Of a DNA stretch of 64,000 nt, positions 1 through 15,000 are shown piece after piece. Location of the stretch: assembly GCA_021811185.1 (NCBI GenBank), contig JAJZPL010000006.1:51395-115394 (forward strand), written 5' to 3'. Below the pieces are notes generated by a model. It made no database searches, was not told the DNA's origin, and was given only the letters and a program-made list of their open reading frames with translations. The stretch is from a bacterium (GTDB lineage: Bacteria > Elusimicrobiota > Elusimicrobia > Elusimicrobiales > UBA9959). Position 1 is the stretch's first letter; the number at the start of each line of letters is the position of its first letter. Made by a program: the position numbers and the translations under genes.

Positions 1-2
1 CC

Positions 3-3000
3 CGCGCGATGGGTTATTTTTTCACCGCGAATGCCGCCACTAAAAACATCATAAAAGCCAAAACCTACCTCACGAAGGTCGGCAACCCCGCCGATTCCCT
101 TTATATCCGTGTGGTAAGGGCCGTGCCGCCTTATACCGTAGTTATAGACACCACGGTCTATTCCCCCGCTGCCGGTATTTCCGCCACCTGGGGCTGGCAG
201 CCGGCTGACGGCGTATCCTTCCCCGGCGGCGCCCTGACCAGCGGCTGGTCTTATTACGTATATTTCTTCTCTCCCGGCAGCAGCAGCGGCAACAACTACC
301 GGCTGGCCCCCATGGACATGAAGGATATGGATAACGTGGTCCCTGCGGGCGCCGACAGCCTTACCGTCAACGGCACCGGCGACTACTACGTTTACGCGGC
401 CAACGATAACAACATAGCCAATTTCGCCCGGCCTTACGCCAACTCCCACGGCGATCTCCCGATAGTGCTGACCGCCGATAACGATCCTCCCGACACCGGG
501 GTTACGCAGCCTATAAACGGTTCTTCGCGCAGTTCTATGCCTGCCATTACGGGTACCGCGTTCGACAATTATTTCATGCGCGCCGGCGGCGTGGAACTTT
601 GCATAAGGAACATAACCAGCGGTAAGGTCTGGACCGGTTCGGCCTGGACGGACTGGGGCGGCGCCCCGGTGTGGGTTTCCACCGGCCCGGCTTCCGCCAG
701 CGCGGGTACCACCGTGAGCTGGGTCTACTATATGACCTGGGCGCATAACAACCGCTACGACATTTATTCCCGCGCCAAGGACAGCGTTAACAACTACAGC
801 ATAGGATGGGACACCAATACTTTCTATTTCGACCAGTACCAGCCTCCGCCGGCCGAAGTGCCCGATTCCACCATGACTTTCCCGTCCAACGGGATCTTCG
901 TGAGCGCCCTGGATACTATAAGCGGCACGGCTTCCGATAACTCCCCGAACGGCAACATAAGCCTGGTGAAGTGGATGCTGTGGAAGAGCGGGTTTTGGTG
1001 GGATGGCGGCCTCTGGCAAGCCGGCACCCCGCCCTCTAACATAGACACCTATTGGCTTAACTCCGATGACGGCAGCGGTTCCTACCTGGTGAACTGGCAC
1101 GAGTATTTCGCCAACGGCCAGATCCCGCCGTCGACCCAGATGACCACCGGGACTACTTATTATATAGCCTCCCGCGCGCAGGACAACGTGGTGGACGCGT
1201 CCGGCAACCCCCTGCCCAATAAGGAGCTGGCTCTTTCGACCTTCACTTTTTACTGGGACGCCGTGCCGCCCACCTCTGTTATCACTTTCCCAGCGGACGG
1301 CGGCGTGGCCGGTCCCACCCCGGTCTTTTACGGTACCTATTATGACCAACATTCAGGCATAAGCCCCGCCAAGGGCGGTACGGTAAAGATAAAACTTTAC
1401 GATAAGACCAATAAACTTTATTATTACAACGGCGACTGGCGTACTGTCGAGCCCACGGTGACCCAGATGCCGGACGCCGATATCTGGGCTTCGTCGTGGA
1501 CCTACACCGCGCCGCCGCTGACCGGCGGCAACACCTACCTTCTTGTCGGTATAGCCAAGGACAGTTCCTTGCCGGGTAATTACCAGACGGTTCTGAACGT
1601 GGGGACCTCCTCCAACACTTTTATCTGCGATAACCAGAATCCTTCCACCTATATAGACACCCCGGCCACCGCCTTCCGCGACAAGTTGACAGCCATAACA
1701 GGCACCGCGCAGGATGCGCCCCAGGCTTCCCAGATCGGCAGTGTGGAACTTGAGATAGTGTACCCCGCCGATGCCCCGGCTTTCGCCTGGGACGGCGCGG
1801 GCGGAACCTGGCGGGCCTCCTCAGGGAATTTCAGCACCTATACGGTGCTCAGCGGCGGCTATCCCAATTGGACTTATGCTGTCCCCGGCGGCCTTGCCTG
1901 GCAGGAAGGGGTGGAATACCGCATCCGTGCCCGCGCCGTGGATACTATAGGCAATAAGGACAATTTGTTTACCCCCGGCGTGAACGAGCGCCGCTTCAAG
2001 TACGACGTCTCGGTGCCTACCTCGGCGGTAACCCTTATTACCGAGGACGGCGCGGACCAATCCGTGTCCGACGTTTTCTTCAAGAACATGAGCAAGATCC
2101 AGGGCACCGCGGTGGACCTGCCGGCCGTGCCTTACGGCGGCCTGGCCGGAGTTTATGTCTATATAGAAAAGGTGGACGCGCCGTTCGCGGGCTATTTCTG
2201 GGACGCCGCAGGCGGCGTCTGGCGCAGCGACCTCGGCCCCATCAAGAACAACGGTTCTCTTACCGGTTACGGTTGGGAATTGGACACTTCCGCGGTCCCG
2301 TGGGTGGACGGCGGAGGAAAATGGACCAACGGCGGAACTTTCCGCATAAAGTCCGAGGCCCGCGACTCCGCGGAGCCCGGCAACGCCCCTTCTCCGGCGG
2401 GCAACAGGGAAAAACTGGGGGTTTATGCCAACTTGTCTTATAAGGACGTGGTGGTCGACCCTAAGCGGCCCGTAACCACTATAACGAATATTCCCGCCAA
2501 CGGGTATACTAACAGCCTGCCGGTGATAAACGGCACGGTTTCGGACATGGACGCGGCCGTCAACTACATTCCGTCCATAAATAACGTAAAGGTCAATATC
2601 GTGCAGGCCAACCCGCCGCCGGTGCAGACTTATAACGGGAGCAGCTGGGATATAGGCGACCTCCAGGATGCGGGGCACTGGCTCGCCGCGGCCTATGTCG
2701 GTTACTCCTCCGGAACCTGGAGCTACCCCTCCAGTATATGGGCGCACGGCACCTCGTACAGGGTTATAGCCAAGGCCACGGACCGCGCCGGCAACTACGA
2801 CGCGCCCCTGACCACGCGTACCTTCACTTACGACGTTTACCAGCCCATGCCCACCGAGGCGCCCAATAGCGCCATAGGCTTCCCGTACGACGGGTATAAT
2901 ACCAACGACTGGAGCACGCTGACCACTATTTCCGGCACCGGCTTCGACAACCCGCCCATAGGCAAGATAAACAAGGTCAATATCACGCTGGTGCGCCAAC

Positions 3001-6000
3001 TGGGGAACACCACTTCCTATTGGAGCGGTTCCACCTGGGTCAGCACCACTTCCGTGGCACCTGTGGATATGAACTTCTGGCAGACGGCCAGCCCTCTCGA
3101 CGGCGCTTACGACAGTTCCGAAGAGCCTTATATCTGTTCCAAGACCGATCCAGGCTGCCCTTCGCCAGACGGCGCGGCGATGTGGGAGAAAAACACCATT
3201 TATCATATTTTCTCCCAGAGCTGGGACTGGGCCGGCAACTACGAGCATGAAAGGAGCACGGTCACCTTCGTTTACGAAGTGGAGGCGCCCACTGTCGCCG
3301 TTACCTACCCGGTGACCAACGGTTACGTATCCTCGTCGGGCAAGGTGGAAGGTACTGCCGCCGATAACTGGCCCGGCATGGTAGGCAAGGTTTACGCCCG
3401 CATAAAGCGCAACTCCGACGGGTTCTACTGGGACAGTTCCATTTCCAATTGGAGCAATGTGGGCGCGCCCGAGATCTGGAACGACGTCTCGCTTTACGGA
3501 ACGCTGAGTCCCAACGGCACCTGGTGGCAGCTTGACGCCACGCCGTGGGCCACCGGGGTTTTTTACGAGGTCAGCGCCAAGGGCCGGGACAAGGCCGGCA
3601 ATTGGGCCGTGCAGTATTCCACCGCGTTCAACGTGGCCGCCGATTTTACGCTGCCTTCGTCCAGCGTTACCTACCCCGCCAACGGCGACGACCTGCAGAC
3701 CAACCTTACGGTCATTTCAGGGTCCGCCTCCGACGTGGCTCCTGGCGTGGTCAACAAGGTGCTGCTTTCCTACTACCGCGTTTCGCCCGCGGGCTACTGG
3801 AACGGCGTTAACTGGGCTTCCGGCTCGGAAGTTTTCTTTGACGCCACCACCGTGGATACGGTCGGCAACAAGTGGTCGGCTACCGGGCCTTCGTCGCCCA
3901 CCTGGATAACCTCGGATACCGGGTACGAGTACCAGATCTTCGCCAAGGCCGTGGACAAGGCCGGCAACGAGGTCATTAGGCCCGGCTCCCCGGCGCTTAA
4001 TTCCCCGCTGATCCAGTTCCGGCTGCGCACGCCTCTGCCTCTTTCCGGGATCACTTCCCCGGACGCCTCGGTCCCGCACTGGAAGGCCAACCCCAGCATG
4101 TCCATCATGGGTACGGCCATCTTCTCCACCACGGTGCAGCTGCGTATCACCGATTACGGCGCCGACCTGACCGAGGGCACCGGCGACGACCTTGTGTATA
4201 CCGGCAACTCCGGGCTTCCCTGGATCTCCGCACTGGGCAACCCCAACCTGTATATAGGTGTGCAGTCCTTCGACGGCTTTAACTGGCAGACCACGCTGCC
4301 CACCGGCGACTGGAACGGCAACAGGAGCTACCGCGTAAAATCGAAGGCCTCGCACGAGGTAAATCTTTACTACGAGAACCCCGGCGGCGGCCGCGAGTTC
4401 GTTATAGATTCCAGCGCCCCCGCTCTGGGCATCACTTACCCGGACAAGGCTTTCATGAAAGAAGTGACCGCGCTGGAGGGCACTATCACAGATATAGCCC
4501 CCGGGGCGCTGAAAACCAGTTATTTCCGTGTCAAGCGTCAGTCCGCCAACGAATTCTGGAACTGGCAGGCTTCTACTTTTACCGCGCTTGACGGTTCTTA
4601 CACCGATCTTCCCGCCACGGTGATAGGCGGCATTGCCTCTTATACCACCGACTATTTTCTGACCGGCGCCGCCTGGGAGGCGGACCAGACTTACGTGGCG
4701 CAGCTCTACTCCACCGACAAGGCCGGCAACACCGGCGTTGCCGCGGATATGACTTTTACCGTGGACCGCTCTTCTCCTACCTCCCGCATCCTGCTGCCGC
4801 TCGACGCTAACGGCAGCGGCATGCGCTCTCTTCCTTCTATTTCGGGTACGGCTTTCGACGCCCACCTTAACGCCAGGGTGCAGATAGCCATCCGCAAGTA
4901 CGCCGGCACGCAGACCTGGTTCGACGGCGCCGGGTTCACTATTACGGGCGACGTGCCCAACTGGATCGACATCACCGGGGCCAACGGCTACCTGTCGCCC
5001 AGCGCCACCAGCTGGATCTACGCCCCCGCCGGGCTCGACGCCGCCTTCTCGGAGAATTACCGCTACCTGATCCAGGAGCGCGCCGTGGACCTGGCGGGTA
5101 ATACGCAGGATATTATTACCGTGGGTATTTCTTCCACGGTCATTAAAATAGACAAGACCGCGCCTGCCGCCCTTATAGCCGCCCCTATGGACGATTCGGA
5201 CGGGGTGAGCGGGCGCTACCAGCCCGGGCTTATAGGCAAGACGGCCAATTCCACGCAGTTAAAAGGCACGGCTTCGGACTTGCCGGCCAACGTGAATTCC
5301 GGAGTTAAAACGGTGCAGATAAGGCTGGGCTATCTTTCCGGCTCCGTGACTAATTACTGGAACGGCAGCGCTTTTGTGGCTATTTCCTCCGATACGGCCT
5401 GGCAGAATACCTCGGTTTCCGGCTCGGGCCCGGTATGGAACTGGGACTACATGACGGATATAGCCTGGCTGGGTGCCGACCAGGAATATTTGCTGGAAGT
5501 CAGGTCCATGGACGACTCGAGGCTTTACGACGATTCAGGCGAGGGCAACTGGGAGGCCTGGCCTTACACTTCCCGCAAATTCATAGTGGACGCCACGCCG
5601 CCCGCCGTGCTTATAACCACGCCTTCGGCGGCGGCCCTTAATACGCTTGCCCGCATAGACGGCACGGCTAACGGCGCTCTTTCGGGCTTTAAATTAACGG
5701 AAGTGCGCGTGTCCACCACGGGCGTGGACGGCACCAAGTATTTTAATAAGGCTACGGGCCTTTGGACTTCCACCGTAGAGACCTGGAATCCGGCCACCAC
5801 GCTGGGCCCCACTTCGTGGTACTGCCTGGTTACCCCGGCCATGCTTAAAGACGACGTGGTTTACACCGTGTCCGCCCGCGCGCTGGATTACGCCGGGAAT
5901 TATTCCACTCTTTACTCCACCTATACCTTTACTTATGACATTACGCCGGTCGGTATTACCCTGGTTTTTCCGGCGGATAACGTGGTCTATTCCGGCGTGC

Positions 6001-9000
6001 TGGTTTCCACTCCGGCGGGCGGTGTGGTTACGAATACACAGGCGCCTACCCCAAATACCGGCATAAGCACGGTCACCGTGCAGATAACGGACCTGGACGG
6101 CGGGGCCAACGCCTGCTTCAACGGCGTCAATTTCACCGGGCCTTGCCCCGAGTGGCTGGCCGGGCAGGGCGACGCCGCCCCCAACTGGAGTTTTAACAGC
6201 GCGGCCCTCGCTTTCGTCAACGACCACCGTTTCAAGGTGGAGGCGCAGGCCATAGACCTGGCGGGCAACGTCTCGGCGGCTGCGCCCGTAACTTTCAAGT
6301 ACGATAACGAGAAGCCCACTTCTACTATTACCTCGCCCGCCGCCGGGTACGCGCAGACCTTTACCCAGATCTCCGGCACGGCCTCGGACGATCCTACGGC
6401 TTCCAGGAATTACGAGGCCAGGCTCGGCACCTACACGGTGAAGGTGGCCATAAAGCGCGAGACCGGCACCGTGGGCTGGTGGAACCCGGTAGGTTCCGCT
6501 TTCAACGGCGCCAACCCGGCCTGGTTCGAGGCCGTAAATAATGTAGTCGCGGACCCCAACACTTTCTCTTTCACCCTGCCCGCCGCGCTGCAGACCTATA
6601 TCGACAATCCCGTCAACCAGGGCGCCCAGTACTGGATAGTGCCCTGGTCCTACGACCTGGCGCTTAACAGCGAGTTCGGCGCGCCCGGCAGCGAGCCGCT
6701 GGCGGCGGAGGTCCCCGCCGCCGTAGGCAGGCATATAATCAAAGATAATACGCCGCCGGTGGCCCAGATCGTGGTTCCGTTCGACGCCAACAAGAGCGGC
6801 ATGCATTCCCTGCCCCAGATCTCGGGTACCGCCTCGGACAACTATTCCAACCAGGGCGTGCAGATAGCCATACAGAAGTGGGACACTACCCCCTTGTGGT
6901 ACGACGGCTCCGGCTTCAACCTTACCGGGGCCGCTCCGCGCTGGATCCAGGTAGTTTCCGGGGCCAGCGGCTTCCTGTCGCCTGACGCCACGTCCTGGAT
7001 CTATTCCCCGGCCGGCCTCGATTCCGATTTCTCCGGCGGCTACAAGTATATGCTGCTGGTGCGCTCCACGGACTCGGCGGGGAACCTGCAGACCCAGCTG
7101 GACGTGAACGTCTCCTCGATGGTCATCACCATCGACAAGGCCCCGCCCGCTTCCGCCTTCGTGTTCCCGGCGGACGACGGGGACGGCATGAACGGCCGGT
7201 ACCGGTCTTCCCAGGTGGGCAAGGCCGCCAGTTCCTCGCTGTTCCGCGGCATTTCGCAGGACAGTTTTTACGCGGCCAATAACTCCGGGGTGGTGGCGTC
7301 CAGCCTCCGCGTTTCCTACCTGCTGGCGGGGGATACCTGGTATTGGCAGGGCGGCGTGGTATACAGCTCAGGCGCCGCGGCCGCGGTAACGGCCTGGAAA
7401 GCCGCGCCCGTTTCAGGTTCGGCTCCCACCTGGAGCTGGGACTACCTGTCGGATATAAATTTCCCGGCCGGAGACAGGGAATACAGGGCGGAGGTGCTTT
7501 CTTCCGACGACTCTCGCCTGCAGGACGACACCGGCGCCGGCAACCAGGAGAGCGTGATCGTTCCGGGAACTAATTTCCGAAGTTTCATCGTAGACGATAC
7601 CCCGCCCGCCGTGCTGATAACCACGCCTTCGGCGGCGGCCCTTAAAACCTTGGCGGAACTTTCCGGCACGGCCAACGACAACCTGGCGGGCCAGAAATGG
7701 ACCGAACTGCGCATTTCGACCACCGGCACGGACGGGACCCGCTACTGGAACAGCGCGCTTGCCGCCTGGCAGCCCGGGGACTACGGGATAATAGCCACTA
7801 AGGCCGGCCCCACTTCCTGGTATTACACCGTTCCCGCCGCCATGCTGAAAGACGACGTGGTCTATACCGTAACGGCCAAGGCGCTGGATTACGCCGGAAA
7901 TTATTCGACCGCGTACTCCACTTATACTTTTACTTATGATATAACGCCGCCGTCCGTCTCGGTGGTGTTCCCGCTGAATAATATCGCGTATTCCCAGATC
8001 CTCCTGTCTACCCCGCTGGCCGGAACTTCCTCCCAGCCGGCGCAGGTCTCCGCTAATACCGGCGTAAGCACGGTGGCGGTGCAGATAACGGACCTGGACG
8101 GCGGGCCGGTCTGCTTCAACGGCGCGGCCTGGGCCGGCTGCCCGCAGTGGCTGCCCGCGCAGGGAGTTAACGCTTCCTGGACCTACACCAAGGCGGCCCT
8201 TTCTTTCACCAACGACCGCCGCTACCAGGTGGACGCCAAGGCGACCGATATCGCCGGCAACGATTCTTCCGTGGCTTCCATGTTCTTCCGCTACGACGTG
8301 GAAAAGCCCACTTCCACGCTGACTTACCCGTTGATGGGCCTTACTACCGGGTTCACCTATCTTTCCGGTACCGCTTCGGACGAAGCCAACGGCCCGCGCC
8401 TTTACGAGGCCAAGCTTTCCAGTTACACGCTGAAGGTGGCTATAAAACGCCTGACCGCTCCTGTGGGTTGGTGGAACAGCGGCACCTCCGCCTTCGATCT
8501 TCCCAACCCCCAGTGGTTCGAGGCCAATACCACCACCACAACTACGCCGAACCAGTTCCGCTACGACCTGCCCGGCTCGCTGTCCGCTTATCTTACCGAC
8601 CCGGCGCATCAGAACGTTACGTACCGCCTGGTGCCCTGGTCCTATGACCTGGCGCTTAACCGGGAGTTCGGGCCCCAGGCCGGCGAGCCCCTGGACGGCG
8701 ATATCCCCGCCGGGGCGGGGCGTATAGTAACTTTCGATAACGAAAAACCGGTAACTTACATAACCCTGCCGAACGTTCCGTATCACAATACGATGGCGAA
8801 CCTGACCGGTACGGCGGGCGACAACGTGGGCGTCTCGGAAGTGCGCTTTACGGTTTTCCTGCCCGCCCTTGGCAGGTATTATGACCCGGCTATCAGCGGC
8901 GCCTGGTCCGCCAACAGCCAGAACGAGGACGACGCCCCCTGGCTGCTTGCACAGTCCACTATCTATACTACTTCGGCGTCCTGGACCTACAACATCCAGA

Positions 9001-12000
9001 ACTCCACCTGGGCCACCGGCTACACTTACCGCGTAAGAGCGCGGTCTAAGGACGTTTCCGGCAACTACGACACGGTTTACGCCACGGCTACGTTCCTGTA
9101 CGATACGCAGGCGCCCATTTCCACGGTTACGGTGCCGGCCGCCGGCAGCTATATTAATACCCTGCCCGTTACGCTTAACGGCACCAGCTTCGACCCGAGC
9201 AGCTCGGGCGTGGGGCAGATAAACGTTTACGTCCAGAGGCTTTCCGACGGTTACTACTGGGACAGCGTTTCCTGGCTGGGGACGCCGCAGCCCCTGTCGG
9301 CTATTCCTCCCTACGCCAATTGGACCCTGCCGATAGGCAACGGCATGTTCGCGGGCAACGACGGCGAACTCTTCCGCGTGTATACCAACGCGCGCGACGG
9401 CGCCCTGAACTACGAGGGGGCCGGGCTTAAAACCTCTTTCGTATACGACATAAGCGCCCCCACCTCCACCATCTCGTACCCTTACGATAACGGTTATATC
9501 AGCCAGACCGGCAAGATCACCGGCGGCTCTTATGACAAGCCCAACGGCATAGTGAAAGACGTTTTTGTGCGCATAAAGGAGACCGCCGCCGGGGTGAACC
9601 AGAACAAGTACTGGAGCGTCAACGGCTCTTCCTGGACCTTGAACGACACCTTCAATAGCGTGGCGGCCTACGGCACACTTAGCCCTTCCGCCACCTGGTG
9701 GCAGCTGAACGGGGCGAACACCGCGCCCTGGGCCTCGGGCGAGACTTACGATATCAACGCCTGGGCGGTGGACAAGGCAGGCAATTACCAGCTCACTTAT
9801 TCTACGGCCTCCAACGTTAACGCCGACTTCATTAACCCGGTTTCCACTATCACTTTCCCGCTGCACGGCGTAGTCCTGCAGGCGGAACTTAACAGCATTA
9901 CCGGCAACGCTTCCGACACGCCCCCTGGCGTGCTGGACAGGGTACAGCTGTCGTATTATAAAGTGGACACCAGCCGCTACTGGAACCGCGCCACCGGCGC
10001 CTGGGACTCCGTCGGCGAGCTTTTCTACGACGCCAATATCGTTGGGGGGGACTGGATCGCTACCGGCGCGTCCACGCCTACCTGGGTGGCTACGCTGGCC
10101 GGTCTTGATTACCGCATCTTCGCCCAGGCCGTGGACCGGGCCAACAACATGGTGCCGCAGCCCGGCCTGACCGCTCCGAACTCGCCTTATATCCAGTTCA
10201 CGCTGAAGCCGCCTCCGCCGGTGTCCGTGATCACCACTCCCGACGCCTCCGTTCCGCATTATACCCCGACTACCTCTCCCGGCGTTATAGGCACGGCCAT
10301 TTACGCCACCACGGTAACCGTGCGCGTAGTGGATTACGGCCCCGACCTTACGGAAGGCACCGGCAACGACGACCTGGTCTGGAACGGTTCGGCCTGGGTT
10401 TCTACCAGCGCGTTCGCCGGCTATGTGGGCGTTAATTCCTTTGCGGCGCCTAACTGGCAATGGTCCATAGCCTCCGATAAGTGGAACGGCAACCGCAAAT
10501 ACCGGGTTGTCTCCCTGGCGCGGCACGAGATCAACCTCGTGGACGAGGCGCCGGGCCCGGGCAGGGAATTCATAATAGACTCCACCGCCCCTTCCGCCGG
10601 CATTACCATGCCGGACAGGGCCTATCTGCTCTCCCTGCCCGCGCTTTCCGGTACGGTCGGCGACGTGGCGCCCGGCGCGGTGGCTTCAGCCTATTTCCAG
10701 GTCAAGCGCCTGTCGACTCCCGAGTACTGGAACTGGAAGACCTCTACGTTCACCGCGCTTTCCGCCGATTCGCATCTGGCCGCTGCCATAGCAGGCAACG
10801 TCGTCTCGTATACGACTTCCTATTTCTCCGCCGGGCTGGCTTTCGAGCCCGACCACAGCTATTCCGCGGAACTTTATGTCACCGACAAGGCCGGCAAGCT
10901 GGGCAGCGCCACGGCTTTCCCTTTCACCATAGATATTTCCTCGCCCGTGGCGCGCGTGCTCGTGCCCTCCACCAACGCGGTGAACGGCATCTGGCAGATC
11001 AACTCCATCAGCGGTACCGCCGGCGATAATTTTAATAACGCCGACGTCTACCTGGCCATGCAGCAGCTCGGTTCCCCGCCGCAGTGGTACAACACCACGG
11101 ACAACAACTTCATGACCGGCGGCGCCAGCCCCGTCTGGATCTCCATGAAGAATAACGGCTGGCTGTCGGCCAACGCCACCAGCTGGGTTTTCGCGCCCCC
11201 CAACCTGGACCTGCGCTTCACGGCCGGGACTACGGGCTTAAAATACCAGCTGCTGGTCAAGGCGGTTGACGTGGCAGGCAACACGCAGGATAATTTCCAG
11301 GTGGATATTTCTTCCGTAATAATAAGAATCGACAAGAAGGCCCCCACGTCCTTCTTCACTTTCCCGCTGGACGACGCGGACGGTTCCAGCGGCCGTTATA
11401 AAGCCGCCAACATAGGCCTGTCCGGGTCCCGCATCTACGGTACCGCCAGCGACAGCAGCTACCTGGAAAATAACGCCGGCGTCGCCGGCGGCAGGATGCG
11501 CCTTTCCTATCTGCAGACCGGAGTCACTTATTACTGGAACGGGGCCGCGTTCACCAACGCCGTTTCCTCGGAAGCCGCCTGGCAGGTAATGCAGGTGGCG
11601 TATGTCGGGCCCAACTGGAGCCTGCTCTACCAGACCGATATCCCTTTCATCGATTACGGCGACAAAGAGTACATGGCGGAATTTAAGTCGATGGACGCCG
11701 CCCGCCTGGCGGACAATAGCGGCGAAGGCAACTGGGAGGTCTGGCCTTACACCACGCGGCACTTTATCGTGGACGACACGCCGCCCACGGTCACCATCAC
11801 CACTCCTACCGTTTCCGCTACGCGGAGTTTGCCCGGTTTCGGCGGCGATTATAACGCCGACATCTCGGGGCTGAACCGCGTGGAGGTGCAGATCTCCACC
11901 GGCCTCCCCGGCTCCATGCGCTATTGGAACGGTTCCTCCTGGCAGGTCGGGGCCTGGCCTAACATAACCGGGACCGAACTCGGTTCCACCTCCTGGTATT

Positions 12001-15000
12001 ACACGCTTTCTCCCGCCGCGCTGAAGGACGACGTGGCCTACACTTTCGTGGCGCGCGCGGTGGATAACGCCGGCAACGTTTCCGCGGTCTACTCCACTTA
12101 TACTGTAACATATGACATTACGGGGCCTCTGGTCTCATTGGATTTCCCGCTGACCGGGGCCACCTATTCGCTGATCCGGCTTTCCACCCCTATGGCCGGC
12201 ACTGCCACCAATAATCAGACTTCCAACTTCAGCGGGCCTAGTACCGCCGCCGTGGCCATCACCGACCTCGTTACAGGCAACTGTTTCGACGGCACCGGTT
12301 TCAACGGCTGCGCGGGCAGCGTCTGGCTGCCGGCTCAGGGGACGGTGGGGAACTGGACCTATACCGACAAGAATATTTCGTTCATCAGCGACCACAGCTA
12401 CAAATACGAGGCCCGTGCCGCGGACCTTGCAGGCAACTACTCGGCGGTATCCTCCGTAGTCACCAAGTTCGACCTGGAGATCCCTACCTCCACCGTAACC
12501 AGCCCGATGACGGAATACGTCAACGCGCTGCCGCTGATAAACGGCACCGCTTCCGACGAGCGCTTCGGCGCGCGCACCTACGAGGCCGGCCTGGGCACCT
12601 ATACCGTGAAGATGGCCATCCGCCTGGTGGGCGGCGGCTGGTGGAACGGCGTAGGGGCTTTCAATAATCTTAACCCGGTCTGGTACGAGGCCGTGGTCGA
12701 CACTTCCCCTTACGGCATAGGCCAAGCCGTAGTGAACTGGCAGTACAGCGTGCCTGCCGGCATGCAGAGCGTTATTACCAGCCTCGGTTCCCTGCCGCCT
12801 TACCTGCAGAGCTACCAGCTGGTGCCCTGGGCTTATGACCTGGCGCAGAACCGCGAGTTCGGCCCGGGCGGTTCCGACCCTGCCAATACCGATATTCCCG
12901 CCGGCGTGGGGCGGTTCATAAAGTACGACAGCATAGCGCCTGTTTCCGTTACCACCACGCCCGCTAACGGTTCAAGCCAGAACTCCGCGCCCGCCCTTTA
13001 CGGCGTAGCCACGGATACCGGTGTGGTGACCGGCGTACAGGTGCTTATAAAAGCCCGCGGCACTTTTAACGCCACGTGGAAAGGCACTTACACCAACAGC
13101 GTGGACGACTGGGACGATACCGGCAGCCTGTACCTGAACTGGAGCACCGCCACTTACGCCAACGGGGCCTGGTTCATAACGCTGCCGTCCCTTACCCCGG
13201 TCAATAACAACAAGATCTCGGTGTGGACCCGCGCCAGGGACCAGGCCGGCAACTGGGAGGCCACGCCCACGCCCGCCCAGATAGACGCCAACCTGAAGGC
13301 CGACGGCTCCGCGGCTTACTATTTCACGTTCGATAACATGATCCCGCTGACCGGGATAACGGCTCCCGACCGTTACGCGCTGAACGCGCCCATCGGCCTT
13401 ATCGCGGGTACCGCATTCGACGCCGGCACCGAACCTTCCGGCGTCAGCGAGGTGCGCCTGCGCATCCGCCGTTCGGGCGTGACGAACAACTACTGGAGCT
13501 TCATCAACAACAACTGGACCACGGCCTCCGCCGGCGACACCTTCGGCGTGAGCGGCACCACCAACTGGACCAAGGCCATAAACCTGGCTTCCCAGGAGGA
13601 CGGTTACGAGTACTATATCTACCATTACGCCAAGGACGCGGCGCTGAACAACAACAACGGCGCGTACTTCTCCACTTTCACTTTCATGGTCGACATGACC
13701 ACGCCCACGTCCAAGATCACGTTCCCGGCGCATAACAGCTTTATCGGCTCCGTGCCCGCTATTACCGGCACCGCCGACGACTCGGTGGAGAACCTGCACG
13801 GCTGGACCTCGCCGCAGAACTACGAATCCGGCATCAGCACGGACACCGGCGTGGACCTGGCCATCCAGCGCCTTACCGACGATAAGTGGTGGGACGGCAC
13901 CGGTTTCGGCTCGGCGTCGAGGGTCTGGCACCTGACCGCCTTCAGCGGCGTCTCCTCCGGCACCTGGGTGTATAACCTGCCCGCGGGCGGCATTGCAGAC
14001 GGCACCACCTACTACGCCATGAGCCGCGTGCGCGACCTGGTGGGCAACCTGCAGACCGTCTATACCACCAACTACTTTACCGGCGACACCACCGCGCCCG
14101 ACTCCCGCGTGACGTACCCCGTGGGCTCGCTCTCCTCCATCAACGAGATAGGCGGCACCGCGCAGGATACCCTGCCCGGCGAATTGCGCAGTTCCAACAT
14201 GGTGATGATAGCGCTCAGGAAGATAACCGCTCCGCAGTACTGCTACGATGGCAACACGAATTCCTGGGTGGGCTGTCCCACCGACGCTTATCCCAATGAA
14301 CGCATCTGGTTCGCCACGGCCACGGTGAACGACGTGCGCGGGCAGCCCGGGAACTGGACCTGGAATACTTCGGCCATAGGCTGGGCCAATAATAATTCCT
14401 ACGACATCCAGGCGCTGGCCATAGACAAGGCCGGCAATATGCGCCCGTACCCGGGCCAGAATTCTCCCGACCTTACCTTCAGTTTCGTGTCGCCGGCGGC
14501 CGACACCTTCATCAACACGCCGGCCAACGAGATGGCCAACTACAACGCCAAGGACCTGATGTCCGTGATCGGCAACGGCACCAACCTGCGCGCGGTCAAC
14601 AGCGTGCAGCTGCGCATCAAGCGCCTGCTGGTCCCCGAACTGTGGTGGTACGAGCCCGGCCTGGCCTGGGTGGCTTCGGATACTTATACGTACGTGAACG
14701 CTACCGCCGGCGCCTGGTCCATGGGCGTTTCCGGTCTTTCCGCGTTCACCGTGGATAACGCCACCTATACGTTCTCCTCGGTCGGCTATAACTCGGCCAA
14801 CGAAATAGAGACCCCGCCTACCAACCGTACCGTCATTGTGGACAATACGACCCCGCTGGGCGCCGTGCTGTCTCCCAACAATCTGTATCTGAACGCCATG
14901 CCGGTAATAAGCGGCACCGCCTTCGATCCCGGCCGCTCCGCCCTGCCCCCGGCTTACCAGGAAGGCATGAACAGGGTCCTGGTCATGATCAAGGATAATG

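Noticed and set aside
9..11. ATG at position 9 as the start of the giant gene
   Set aside because: No signal peptide or ribosome site, and the frame is open to the window edge, so the gene continues to the left.
7413..10526. A 1037-residue minus-strand open frame
   Set aside because: Same explanation: low-complexity shadow of the Ig-repeat coding strand, with no start signal.
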